Positions 24,720-33,198 of a stretch of DNA of 40,913 nucleotides are shown here, piece after piece. This DNA comes from Treponema sp. (lineage in GTDB: Bacteria > Spirochaetota > Spirochaetia > Treponematales > Breznakiellaceae), in the NCBI GenBank assembly GCA_003245635.1, contig QKCO01000035.1, positions 1 to 40,913 on the forward strand. The letters run 5' to 3'. The stretch's first letter is position 1, and each line of letters starts with the position of its first letter. Made by a program: the position numbers and the translations under genes. The notes under the pieces are model-generated. The model did no database searches and was not told the origin of the DNA. It saw only the letters and a program-made list of their open reading frames with translations.

Positions 24720-27700
24720 TCAGAAAGCTTTTCGCCACGTGATCGTAAACGAATGGTCGTTGATGAACAGCTTGTCCAGGTCGTCCCCGTTCGGCGTAAA
24801 ATTCCAGCGCAGCATGAAGAGCGGGGTCTTCCACTCCACGCCGAACTCCGGCTCCAGGGTCAAGCCGCCCAAGAGGTTCGCGGATTTTGCCTCGTCGACC
24901 CGCACGGAAATCAATCCCTGCAGAAAGACGTCCGATCCGAGAAACTTCCCCATATAAACAGTCGTGTTGTCGAAATAGTTACCGAGCCCGACGTTCCTGT
25001 CAACCGGGGTTTCGAACAGTCCGGTCGCGTTGAAGAACGCGTTCTGGATGAGCTGGGTGCGTACGGAAAACATGTCCAGGCCGGTGAAATCGCGCACGTT
25101 CCGCTCGAATACGCGGACCACGTTGAACTGGGCCAGGGCGTCCGACGTGGCGGTGATGAACGATTCGGTCATCTGAGCGGTGCCGCCCGCAGAATCCTGG
25201 CTGAGCAGGTTCTGGCCGAGCAGACCGAAGATCTCCGCCTGCGAGAGGGGCGGCGACGATTCGAAACGGGGCCGGAACGAGCTCAGGGGAGCTTCGTCGA
25301 CGACGAGGGACACCGTGACCGGCCCCTCGTCGTTCCGGTCGCGGATTTCGGCCAGAAGGGCCAGCCGGGGATCCATCCGCAGCTGATTCTCGTTGAACTT
25401 TATCGATCCGCTGCGCAGGTAGAAGCTGCGCATGAAATAGAACACTTCGCCGCCCCGGAGGTCTATATCGCCCTGCAGGGTGTATCGCCCCGTCGAGCCG
25501 TCGAAGACGATGCCCAGGGAATCGCCCGAATCGGCATAGCCGCGCAGAACCGGCAGATCGGACGACGGCCAGACGAATTCCACTTTCTTGCCGGTGACGA
25601 GCGTGAGATCGACGGACACGTCGATCGGCGTGAATTGCTGCCCGGCCGAAGCGGCGGCGGCGAGCGCGTCGGCATCGATCGTCATCGTCGTGTTCTGCAC
25701 GCCCAGCCGGCCCGAGACCCGTAGCCCATCGGCGGAATTGGCGATCTCCAGAGAACCCGACGAAAAGCCGCGGGCGACGATGCCTGAAACATCCGCCTTG
25801 ACCGGGATCGGCGATTCCTTCGGGATATCTATAAGGAGCGAAAAGATGATCGGCACCCAGCGGTCGAAATGAAAACGGCCGGACAGGGTGCCGCTCCCCT
25901 TCTTGACGGAAACCGGCGCGGGGCCGAAGGTGAACTCCTTCCCGTCGAAGGCGACGTCAGCCGATACCGGCCCGATCTCGCCGTCAACCCACGCGGGAAC
26001 CAGGGCGCGGAAGCCGCTCGCCGTCGCGGAGCCGAAGAAGTCGGGATCGGAAAGCGGACCGGAAACGGCCAAGGCCCCCGTCGCGATGCCGCCGGTGAAG
26101 CGGACGTCGGGGATGTCGAGAAGGGACCAGAGAGCCGGAAAATCGATATAGACGCCGCTCGCGCGCGCGTCGATCATGCCGGAAGCGAGCGTTCCGACGA
26201 TGTTTAGCCGGATCGGAGAAGGCGCCGACAAGGCGGCGAAGAAGGCTCCTCCCTGATCGAAGCGCAGACGGACGGCGTTCTGAGGCCCGCCGGAAAGCGA
26301 AAAGGAGGTCCCTTCTTTCGAGAATGCGAGATCGAACGGATCCATCGAAATGGTCCCGTAGCGCATCCTCTCCACGGAGAACCGGGCGGAGACGGAGGAC
26401 AGCGCGGCTGCAGCCTTCGTCCAGTCGGCGAACGCTCCGAATGACGCGGTCGCGCCGAAGGAGGTTTCCGTCTCGTGTCCGGCGAAGAAACCCTTGAAGG
26501 AAAAATCCATCCGCGCCGTCGCCGAGGGCCGCTCCACCGATAGGCGGCTTACGGTCACGATGCCTTCCCGCATGGCGAGCGCCACATTCTCGAAATCCAC
26601 GAGATCGGGAGTGAAGCGGCAGCTGCCGCTCGCCTTGTATTCCTTCCCTTCGACCTCCGTCTTCAGCTCCGCGATCTTGAAGTCGGCTTCGTAGTCGGTC
26701 AGGCTTCTCCAGCGGCCCCGAACCTCGCCGGTCGCACGCGTTTTCTTCAGCTTGTCGGAAATGCGTTCGGATCTGAGGCCGGCCGCGTAGGCCCGCACGG
26801 CGACGTCTTCGCCCTCGAGCCGCAGCTCCGCCTCGTAGCGCTCGTCGCCCAGGGAGTCGGCCAGCCGAGCCGACGCCGACAGATTGCGGAAACCGCCGCG
26901 CCAATCCAGCTTCGCGTCGCCGGAGAGCGGACCGACCGCGTCTTCGACAGCGATGGCCCCGATCGCGGCGCCGTTTTGGTCCGCCGTCGCCTCGAGCGAT
27001 ACGCGCACCGGGCGCCGCTGGGCGTCGCCGGGTTCCTCCACCGCCAAACGGCGCACTTCGGCGGACCACGCGTCGCTGGCGGCGTAGCGGAAGGAGAGGC
27101 CTACGCTCGCGAGGAAACGGTAGTCGAGCACGGGAACCGGCAGGGATTCGACCGAAAACGCGCCGGATATGCCCAAGGAATCGGAGATCGCCACATTGCC
27201 CGCCAGGCCGTGCTCGCCGCGGAAGCTCAGGTTTCGGCCGTCGAGCAGCGCCCCGTCGAGCGAATAGTTCGTATCCCGATACAGAGCCTGGAGCTTGAAA
27301 GCGATATCGGCGGCATCGGCAAAATCGACGGACAGGGCCCCCGAGGCGGAACCGCCCTTCCAGAAGACGCGCGCGTCCCGCACGGCGACGCTTCCTTTGG
27401 TTCCCGATACGGACATCACCGCGAACGCGTCGGCGTCGCCGCGGAAGGCGACGACGAGCCGGGGAATATTGAATGAGACATCCGCGAAATTGGTGGTGAC
27501 GAACACTTCGGTGGTCAAGGCGATGCGCTCGGCGATCGAGCGCACGGCGGGGGGCGGCGGAGACCGCGCCAGCACGGACTGCAGCGAGGTCAGAATATCC
27601 GAACCGGAAAAAGAATCGAGGGTCGCGCTTGCCTGAAGAAAGGTTTCCTCGAACGAATAGGAGCCCTCGATCGCAATCTTTCCGAGCCGCACGTCCCCGA

Positions 27701-29111
27701 AGTCTTCGGTGCCGGTCGGATCCTCGAAACGCAGCGCCGAAGCGGAAAATGCGATGTTCTGAGCTTCCGGCCGCAGCTGCACGTCTAGGGCGTCGAGGCG
27801 GAGAGCCCCGACGTAGAAACTGTCCGAGAAGAGAGCGATCGATCGGCCTTCGGTCGAGACCCTGAAATCCCCGTTCAGGGCTGCGTTCTCCGCGATGCGG
27901 AACCCTTCGACGCTCAGCATCCCCTCCGGCTTCAACGGATCGAAGCCGATGGAGCCCTCGAAGGAAAAACTTCCCGCCGCGATGGACAGCGAGGCCTTCT
28001 TCACGGCGATGCCCCGCAGGTCGCCTTCGGCGGCAAGATCCAGGGATGCCGACGGCAGCGGCGCCGCGGCGCTCGAAACGCAGCGCAGATCGACGCGGTA
28101 AGCCGCGCCGCGCGCGGAGAAATCGATTTCGGCGCGGCCGGAGAGGCTGGTGTCCAACCACGGCGAATAGGAGGCCCACGGGCCCAGCGCCGCGACGGCG
28201 CGGCCGGGAGCGAACGCTTCGAGGGCGATCAGAAGGCTCCCCGCCCGTTCGGCGTTCTTCCAGCGGAGCCGCAGGTCGAACGGCTGCCGGTCGCGGGTCT
28301 TCCGAACGTCCACCGTTTCCCCATCGTAGGAAACGGCGAGCGCTTGATTCGAGACGGCCAGCGCATTCGTCTCCAGGCGCGGAAACGAGACGGTGCACGA
28401 AAGGCGGCTCAAATCGGGGGAGGCATCGCCCTCGACGCGGAAACTCGTGCGGACGAACGAGAAGGGCTCGGGAAGAAGCGAGCCTCGGTACTCGACGGAA
28501 GACCTGACCTCGTAATAGAGGCGGCCGTCGCGCGAATTGAGATCGACCGAAACGTTCTCCGCCGACAAGAAATCGGCACCGTTTTCGGTACGGAAGGAAC
28601 CGCCCCGCACGCGGACGCGCGCCGAAGGAGCCAAGACGGAAGCCGCCGAACCGCCGGAAGCGGGAGACGAGGAAAGCCGGCCGAGAAGGTCGGCGAGGTC
28701 GGCGTCGCGGACCGCGTCGAAACGGATCGAAGGCCGGTCCACCACCAGGCCGCGGACGGCGAGCGCCCCCTTGCCCGACAGGAGATCCCGCAGCGAATAC
28801 TCGAAACGCAGGCGCTCGACCGACAGGAGGAGGGAGCCGTCCGATTCGACCAGGCGCACGCGGCGCAGATCGATCGCCTTGAAGAAGGAGGGGCCCATCG
28901 ACTCGTATTCGATCTTGCGGCCGAGCGAGCTTTCCGCCCGCGCGATGAAGCCGTCGCGCAGAGAGGCCATCTTCTTCAGAAAATCCCGCTGCAGAGGACG
29001 AAGCATGAATGCCGTCGCCGCCACGAGCGCGAGGAAAACGAGGAGCTCGATAAGTATGCGTAAGGTCCCGCGCAGTTTCGGAACGGGAGGGGCAGATGGA
29101 TGCAACGTCAA
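24720..29111 (-). CDS. tamB: TamB-like translocation/assembly module protein
   Basis: TamB-type proteins span the periplasm as a long hydrophobic beta-groove and work with Omp85 proteins or carry lipid to the outer membrane. The 1463 residues have one N-terminal membrane anchor (about 17-38), a long repetitive beta region, and a TamB (DUF490) C-terminal domain from about 1170, including GYADSGDSLGIVFDGSTGRYTLQGDIDLRGGEVFYFMRSFYLRSGSIKFNE. The C-terminus ends in a barrel-like segment (SFTITWRKAF). The start is uncertain: TTG at 29111 or at 29105, the latter with GAGG seven bases upstream. A weak TGGCAA-17-TACTTT pair overlaps the divergent tmk promoter. First gene of tamB-bamA-skp. Confidence 0.92.
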   Translation of the reverse strand: MTLHPSAPPVPKLRGTLRILIELLVFLALVAATAFMLRPLQRDFLKKMASLRDGFIARAESSLGRKIEYESMGPSFFKAIDLRRVRLVESDGSLLLSVERLRFEYSLRDLLSGKGALAVRGLVVDRPSIRFDAVRDADLADLLGRLSSSPASGGSAASVLAPSARVRVRGGSFRTENGADFLSAENVSVDLNSRDGRLYYEVRSSVEYRGSLLPEPFSFVRTSFRVEGDASPDLSRLSCTVSFPRLETNALAVSNQALAVSYDGETVDVRKTRDRQPFDLRLRWKNAERAGSLLIALEAFAPGRAVAALGPWASYSPWLDTSLSGRAEIDFSARGAAYRVDLRCVSSAAAPLPSASLDLAAEGDLRGIAVKKASLSIAAGSFSFEGSIGFDPLKPEGMLSVEGFRIAENAALNGDFRVSTEGRSIALFSDSFYVGALRLDALDVQLRPEAQNIAFSASALRFEDPTGTEDFGDVRLGKIAIEGSYSFEETFLQASATLDSFSGSDILTSLQSVLARSPPPPAVRSIAERIALTTEVFVTTNFADVSFNIPRLVVAFRGDADAFAVMSVSGTKGSVAVRDARVFWKGGSASGALSVDFADAADIAFKLQALYRDTNYSLDGALLDGRNLSFRGEHGLAGNVAISDSLGISGAFSVESLPVPVLDYRFLASVGLSFRYAASDAWSAEVRRLAVEEPGDAQRRPVRVSLEATADQNGAAIGAIAVEDAVGPLSGDAKLDWRGGFRNLSASARLADSLGDERYEAELRLEGEDVAVRAYAAGLRSERISDKLKKTRATGEVRGRWRSLTDYEADFKIAELKTEVEGKEYKASGSCRFTPDLVDFENVALAMREGIVTVSRLSVERPSATARMDFSFKGFFAGHETETSFGATASFGAFADWTKAAAALSSVSARFSVERMRYGTISMDPFDLAFSKEGTSFSLSGGPQNAVRLRFDQGGAFFAALSAPSPIRLNIVGTLASGMIDARASGVYIDFPALWSLLDIPDVRFTGGIATGALAVSGPLSDPDFFGSATASGFRALVPAWVDGEIGPVSADVAFDGKEFTFGPAPVSVKKGSGTLSGRFHFDRWVPIIFSLLIDIPKESPIPVKADVSGIVARGFSSGSLEIANSADGLRVSGRLGVQNTTMTIDADALAAAASAGQQFTPIDVSVDLTLVTGKKVEFVWPSSDLPVLRGYADSGDSLGIVFDGSTGRYTLQGDIDLRGGEVFYFMRSFYLRSGSIKFNENQLRMDPRLALLAEIRDRNDEGPVTVSLVVDEAPLSSFRPRFESSPPLSQAEIFGLLGQNLLSQDSAGGTAQMTESFITATSDALAQFNVVRVFERNVRDFTGLDMFSVRTQLIQNAFFNATGLFETPVDRNVGLGNYFDNTTVYMGKFLGSDVFLQGLISVRVDEAKSANLLGGLTLEPEFGVEWKTPLFMLRWNFTPNGDDLDKLFINDHSFTITWRKAF

Positions 29112-29144
29112 GCCTCGCCTAAAAGTAGCACGTTAGCGCACGAA

Positions 29145-29174
29145 TTGCCATGAGAGAAGCGCGCGTGCTATACC
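29145..29174 (+). promoter_or_regulatory. Promoter of tmk
   Basis: TTGCCA (29145-29150), 18-base spacer, TATACC (29169-29174), then nine bases to ATG 29184. Transcription should begin about three bases before the start codon. The -35 overlaps a weak candidate for divergent tamB. Confidence 0.55.
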
Positions 29175-29183
29175 TCCTTTGCC

Positions 29184-29810
29184 ATGGTCATACGCAATTT
29201 CATCGTATTCGAAGGCGGGGACGGCAGCGGCACTTCCACGCAGCTCAAGCTGCTCGAACGCAAGCTCGCCGAAACGCCGCACGCCCCTCCTTACAGTATC
29301 GGTTTCGAACCGACCGATGGTCCAATAGGACTTTTAATAAGAAGCGCCCTTTGCGGAAAAACGAAGCTCCGCCCCGAAACCGTCGCCCGGCTGTTCGCCG
29401 CCGACCGAGGCGAGCACCTCTACGCCGCGGACGGCGTCGTCGAGCGCGCGGGACGGGGAGAGCTGGTCGTCTCCGACCGCTACGTCCCCTCCTCGCTCGT
29501 GTACCAGGGGCTTTCCTGCGGGAGCGATCTTCCGGGAAAGCTCAACGAAGACTACCCGAGGCCGGAGCTGATCCTCTACTTCGACGTGGACCCCCGCGAG
29601 GCCATCCGCCGGATCGGCGGCCGGGAGACCAAGGACGAGTTCGAGACCCTCGACTTCCAGCTGCGGGTGCGCGAATGCTACGCTCAAGTGCTCGCGGACT
29701 ACGCCGCAAGCGGCACGCGGATCGCGAAAATCGACGCGTCGCGTTCGGTCGAGGAGGTTTCGCGAGATATCTGGAGGGAAGTGAGCGAACTGCCGATATT
29801 CGGAGGGTGA
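29184..29810 (+). CDS. tmk: Thymidylate kinase with variant P-loop
   Basis: Tmk makes dTDP from dTMP. The 208 residues show NFIVFEGGDGSGTSTQLKLLE, DRGEHLYAADGVVERAGRGELVVSDRYVPSSLVYQG (the DRY motif, about 92-94) and YFDVDPREAIRRI. The P-loop reads GGDGSGTST (11-19): Thr17 stands where Walker A has the invariant Lys; the codon is ACT. The rest looks intact, so this is likely a lineage variant rather than a dead gene, but activity is inferred. No Shine-Dalgarno lies between the promoter and ATG. The stop overlaps the start of the next gene. Confidence 0.9.
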   Translation: MVIRNFIVFEGGDGSGTSTQLKLLERKLAETPHAPPYSIGFEPTDGPIGLLIRSALCGKTKLRPETVARLFAADRGEHLYAADGVVERAGRGELVVSDRYVPSSLVYQGLSCGSDLPGKLNEDYPRPELILYFDVDPREAIRRIGGRETKDEFETLDFQLRVRECYAQVLADYAASGTRIAKIDASRSVEEVSRDIWREVSELPIFGG

Positions 29811-30439
29811 GCACCGATACCATCAAGAAAAGAATCACCCGCGCCGCAGCGGTCGTCATTCTCGTCCTCTTCGCGACCGCGCAGGCTGCGGCGTACTACG
29901 CGCAGTACAAGGAGCAGTACTACCGGCTCTACCACCTGCACTACATCCAGTACCCCGACGATACGATGGAGAATATCTATTGGCTCGAAAAGGCCCTCAA
30001 GGCCGATTTCGCCAATCCGCTGTACGCGCTCGCGCTCATCGAGAACGAGACGCAGTGGGAGAAGTACCGCGACCTGTTCATGATGCACATGAACCTGAAG
30101 ATGATCGAACAGTACCTGCTGCTCGGCAGCAAGTGGGACAAGCGCGAGGCGTACTTCTACAACGCGCCCTGGAAGGAGCAGAACCTCGAAAGCCTCAAGA
30201 CCGCCGAAAGCTGCTACGAGGCGGCGCTGACCTATTGGCGGAGCGCGAAGGACTGGGCCGACAAGGCGGGCGAAAAGCGTTTCCGCTTCATCTTCCTCGA
30301 GCGGGTGCAGTACTGGGAGGACGAAGCGTTCCGCATCTCCGAAGGCTCGCTCGACTACGAACGCATCGTCAACCGAGAGCTCGACCGGCTGAGGAAAATC
30401 CGCGCGAAATTCGAGGCGATGGACGACAAAACGTATTAG
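29807..30439 (+). CDS. Membrane-anchored unknown protein, Tyr/Trp-rich
   Basis: The 210-residue product starts with GTG 29807, which overlaps the tmk stop in GTGA; GGAGG lies directly before it, closer than normal, as expected for coupled translation. Residues about 7-27 (RITRAAAVVILVLFATAQAAA) form a membrane anchor or signal peptide. The remainder is helical and rich in Tyr, Trp, Glu and Lys: YYAQYKEQYYRLYHLHYIQY, NIYWLEKALKADFANPLYALA, ETQWEKYRDLFMMHMNLKMIEQYLLLGSKWDKREAYFYN. The spacing suggests TPR-like helix pairs facing the periplasm. I recognise no family motif. It may be conserved in treponemes next to tmk, which I cannot check. The stop overlaps the convergent queA stop by four bases. 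Confidence 0.82.
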   Translation: MSTDTIKKRITRAAAVVILVLFATAQAAAYYAQYKEQYYRLYHLHYIQYPDDTMENIYWLEKALKADFANPLYALALIENETQWEKYRDLFMMHMNLKMIEQYLLLGSKWDKREAYFYNAPWKEQNLESLKTAESCYEAALTYWRSAKDWADKAGEKRFRFIFLERVQYWEDEAFRISEGSLDYERIVNRELDRLRKIRAKFEAMDDKTY

Positions 30440-31455
30440 CGGATATACATGGCATCGCCGTAGCTGAAGAAGCGGTAGCGCTCCTTCACGGCTTCAGCGT
30501 AGCTTTGCATGATGAGGTCCTTGCCCGCGAAGGCGCTCACCAGCATGAGCAGCGTCGATTCGGGCGTGTGGAAATTGGTGAACAGCCGGTCCACTACCTT
30601 GAAGCGGTACCCCGGATAGATGAAGATCGAAGTCCTTCCCGCTCCCCGGCGGAGCCCTTCCCCGGTCCAGGCCGACTCGAGCGTGCGGACGCTGGTCGTG
30701 CCTACCGCGAGCACCGGCCGCCCCTCCCGCTTGGCGCCCTCCACCGCCGCAGCGGCTTCCTCGCCGATCGAATAGCTTTCCTCGTGCATGCGGTGCTCCT
30801 CGATCAGCTCGGCGCGCACCGGGAGGAAGGTGCCGAGGCCGACGTGCAGCGTCACGAAGGCCGTGCGCACGTCCTTGGCGCGCAGCGAATCGAGCAGGGC
30901 GGGCGTGAAATGGAGCCCCGCGGTCGGGGCCGCAGACGAGCCGACGACGCGCGAATAGATCGTCTGGTAGCGGTCCGAATCCTCGAGCTCGTCGGATCGC
31001 TTGATGTAGGGAGGCAGGGGGATATGCCCGTTCCGATCGAGCCAATCGTCGCCGATGTCGACATTGAAGCGCAGAATACGGAACTCGCCCTCCTCCGCAT
31101 CGACGACCGCTTCCACTCCCTCAGCGAAAGCATAGCGCCTTCCGGGACGCTGACGCTTGGCCTTCTTCGCCATAGTGCGCCAGCGGCCTTCCGAGAGCCG
31201 GTCGAGCAGGAGGAATTCGACCTCTCCGTCGGAATCGGCCGGCTTCCCGTAGAGCCGCGCCTTGCGGACGCGCGAATCGTTGAACACCATGAGCGTTCCC
31301 GGCTCGATGAGGTCCGCGAGCTCGGCGACCCTGCGGTGCTCGCGCAGCCCCGTCTCCCGGTCGAGCACGAGGAGCCGGGACTCGCCGCGCGAGCCGGAAG
31401 GGAATTGGGCTATCAGTTCTTCGGGCAGGTCAAAAGAGAAGTCGGTCGTTCGCAT
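30436..31455 (-). CDS. queA: S-adenosylmethionine:tRNA ribosyltransferase-isomerase QueA
   Basis: QueA transfers and rearranges the ribosyl part of SAM to make epoxyqueuosine at the wobble base of GUN-anticodon tRNAs. The 339 residues match throughout: FSFDLPEELIAQFPSGSRGESRLLVLDR, GTLMVFNDSRVRKARL, VGSSAAPTAGLHFTPALL, TAFVTLHVGLGTFLPVRAE, HEESYSIGEEAA, AVGTTSVRTLES, TSIFIYPGYRF, NFHTPESTLLMLVSAFAG. It begins inside ruvB (26-base overlap), so it is the last gene of ruvA-ruvB-queA, an order seen in many bacteria. Confidence 0.97.
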   Translation of the reverse strand: MRTTDFSFDLPEELIAQFPSGSRGESRLLVLDRETGLREHRRVAELADLIEPGTLMVFNDSRVRKARLYGKPADSDGEVEFLLLDRLSEGRWRTMAKKAKRQRPGRRYAFAEGVEAVVDAEEGEFRILRFNVDIGDDWLDRNGHIPLPPYIKRSDELEDSDRYQTIYSRVVGSSAAPTAGLHFTPALLDSLRAKDVRTAFVTLHVGLGTFLPVRAELIEEHRMHEESYSIGEEAAAAVEGAKREGRPVLAVGTTSVRTLESAWTGEGLRRGAGRTSIFIYPGYRFKVVDRLFTNFHTPESTLLMLVSAFAGKDLIMQSYAEAVKERYRFFSYGDAMYIR

Positions 31456-32446
31456 CGGGGTTCCGCTTGAGTCCGAGGTGGTCGTACGCCGCGGGCGTCA
31501 GCATGCGGCCGCGCGGCGTGCGCTGGATGAAGCCCGTCTGGATGAGGAAGGGCTCGTAGTAGTCTTCGAGGGTATCGACGGATTCGCCGACGGAGATCGC
31601 CAGGGTCTCCGCTCCGACCGGCCCGCCGCCGTACTTTTCCGCTATCGTCTTCAGGATTTCCCGGTCGTAGCGCTCGAGCCCGAGCTCGTCGATCTCGAGC
31701 TTCCGGAAGCCGTCCTTCACGACGGCGCGGGAGATGCGGCCGGCGCCGAGCACCTGGGCGAAATCGCGCATGCGCCTGACCAGCCGGTTCACCACGCGCG
31801 GCGTGCCGCGGGCGCCGGAGGCCAGGAGCGCGGCGGCGTCCTCGTCGACGGGAACGCCCAGGATGCCCGCCGAACGCCTCACGATCGCCTGCATGTCGCG
31901 CGGCTCGTAGAAAGAGAAGCGGCAGGTGATGCCGAAGCGGCTGATGAGCGGGCTCGACACCATGCCGGCCTTCGTCGTCGCGCCGACCAGCGTGAACGGC
32001 GGGATCGGGATGCGCAGCGTGCGCGCGCTCGGCCCCTGGCCGATGATCCAGTCGAGCTCGTAGTCCTCCATCGCGATGTAGAGCATCTCCTCGATGGCCG
32101 GCTTGAGCCGGTGGATCTCGTCGATGAAGAAGACCGTCCGTTCGGTGACCGTCGTCAGGATGCCGGCCAGGTCTTTCGGCTTCTCCAGCGCGGGGGCGGA
32201 GGTCACCTTGAACTCGACGCCGAGCTCGTTAGCGACGACCTGGGCGAGCGTTGTCTTGCCCAGGCCCGGAGGACCGATGAGGAATAGGTGGTCGAGACTC
32301 TCGTTGCGGGCCTTGGCCGCCTCGATGAAGACCGAGAGGTTTTCCTTGAGGGCCGCCTGGCCGAGGAACTCGTCGAGGCGGCGAGGTCTCAAGGATACGT
32401 CCTTGCCGTCCTCCTCGAATGTCTCTTCGGCGTGAAGCACCGCCAT
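31430..32446 (-). CDS. ruvB: Holliday junction branch migration ATPase RuvB
   Basis: RuvB is the AAA+ motor that drives branch migration with RuvA. The 338 residues carry SLRPRRLDEFLGQ, Walker A GPPGLGKTT (about 58-66), Walker B FFIDEIHRL, the sensor region LVGATTKAGMVSSPLISRFG, and the C-terminal winged helix with GESVDTLEDYYEPFLIQTGFIQRTPRGR. The start is three bases after the ruvA stop; queA overlaps its end. Confidence 0.98.
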   Translation of the reverse strand: MAVLHAEETFEEDGKDVSLRPRRLDEFLGQAALKENLSVFIEAAKARNESLDHLFLIGPPGLGKTTLAQVVANELGVEFKVTSAPALEKPKDLAGILTTVTERTVFFIDEIHRLKPAIEEMLYIAMEDYELDWIIGQGPSARTLRIPIPPFTLVGATTKAGMVSSPLISRFGITCRFSFYEPRDMQAIVRRSAGILGVPVDEDAAALLASGARGTPRVVNRLVRRMRDFAQVLGAGRISRAVVKDGFRKLEIDELGLERYDREILKTIAEKYGGGPVGAETLAISVGESVDTLEDYYEPFLIQTGFIQRTPRGRMLTPAAYDHLGLKRNPDANDRLLF

Positions 32447-32449
32447 CGC

Positions 32450-33049
32450 TTACGCGCTCGTCGAAAGGAGCATGATCGCCCGCTTGAAAAACAGCTTTTC
32501 CCGCTCCGCCGCGTCGGCGTCGCCCGAATATTCCTTTTCCGCGCGGGCGACCGCGTCCGCGGCGGCCTTCCGGTCGAAGCCCATGCCGACCAGCGCCTCC
32601 ACCAGCTCCGCATGCGCGGCCGGCACGCCCGAAGAACCTTCGCTCTGGGTGACGATGCGCCCTTTGAGCGCGAGCACCATCTTCTGCGCGGTCTTCTTTC
32701 CGAGCCCGGGTACCGCCTCGAGGCGTCCGATGTCGCCGGCCTCCAAGGCTTTCTCGAGATCGGCCTGGGAAATGCCGGACATGATCTTGATCGCGGCCTT
32801 CGGGCCGATGCCTTCGACCTTCTGAAGCTCCACGAAGGTCTCGCGCCGCTGTTCGTCGACGAAACCGTAGAGGCGCATCTGGTCCTCGCGGTGGTAGAGC
32901 CAAGCGAAGACGCGCGCCTGGCCGCCGGGCGCCGGGAACCGGTCGGCGTCGATGGCGGGCACAGAGAATTCCCACTCCACCCCGCCGGTTTCCACGCGGA
33001 GGATATCCATGCGCCGTTCGGTGACGGTGCCGCGGATGCTGTTGAACAT
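32450..33049 (-). CDS. ruvA: Holliday junction DNA helicase subunit RuvA
   Basis: RuvA binds the four-way junction and loads RuvB. The 199 residues comprise an OB-type domain I (1 to about 65, MFNSIRGTVTE), two helix-hairpin-helix motifs (VEGIGPKAAIKIMSG and VPGLGKKTAQKMVLALKGR), and domain III that contacts RuvB (ELVEALVGMGFDRKAAADAVA). The promoter TTGCGT-18-TAGTAT ends six bases before the ATG and there is no Shine-Dalgarno, so the mRNA is probably leaderless. First gene of ruvA-ruvB-queA. No ruvC in the window. Confidence 0.97.
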   Translation of the reverse strand: MFNSIRGTVTERRMDILRVETGGVEWEFSVPAIDADRFPAPGGQARVFAWLYHREDQMRLYGFVDEQRRETFVELQKVEGIGPKAAIKIMSGISQADLEKALEAGDIGRLEAVPGLGKKTAQKMVLALKGRIVTQSEGSSGVPAAHAELVEALVGMGFDRKAAADAVARAEKEYSGDADAAEREKLFFKRAIMLLSTSA

Positions 33050-33055
33050 GGCCCG

Positions 33056-33085
33056 ATACTAGCCCGAGGGGACCTCGGAACGCAA
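33056..33085 (-). promoter_or_regulatory. Promoter of ruvA-ruvB-queA (leaderless)
   Basis: TTGCGT (33080-33085), 18-base spacer, TAGTAT (33056-33061), six bases to ATG 33049. The spacer holds the inverted repeat at 33064-33078. The -35 is weaker than in the other promoters listed. Confidence 0.55.
33064..33078. promoter_or_regulatory. Inverted repeat in ruvA promoter spacer
   Basis: CCGAGG-GGA-CCTCGG is a perfect 6-base inverted repeat lying between the -35 and -10 boxes. It may be an operator; a damage-response role is only a guess from the ruvAB context. Confidence 0.35.
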
Positions 33086-33141
33086 GGAGGCCCCGAAGAG
33101 CGCGGGACTGCCGCTTCATTTCGCATTTCGCGCATTTTTGC

Positions 33142-33171
33142 TTGTATTCGATTCAGTTCCGCCGCTATAGT
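33142..33171 (+). promoter_or_regulatory. Promoter of HPt-receiver gene
   Basis: TTGTAT (33142-33147), 18-base spacer, TATAGT (33166-33171). Transcription should start near 33178, which is the A of an ATG that opens a six-codon upstream ORF. Confidence 0.6.
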
Positions 33172-33177
33172 TGACGC

Positions 33178-33198
33178 ATGAAAAGGGGTACCTCATGA
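33178..33198 (+). CDS. Possible leaderless six-codon upstream ORF
   Basis: ATG 33178 follows the -10 box by six bases and opens the peptide MKRGTS. Its TGA (33196-33198) overlaps the ATG of the HPt-receiver gene (33195-33197), and the Shine-Dalgarno of that gene lies inside it. It could feed ribosomes to the main gene or tune it. It may also be chance, since the ORF is so short. Confidence 0.3.
   Translation: MKRGTS

Noticed and set aside
25984-28398. An 804-codon frame on the same strand as tamB in another phase
   Set aside because: The product is an arginine-rich shadow of tamB, whose own frame has the DUF490-type C-terminus.
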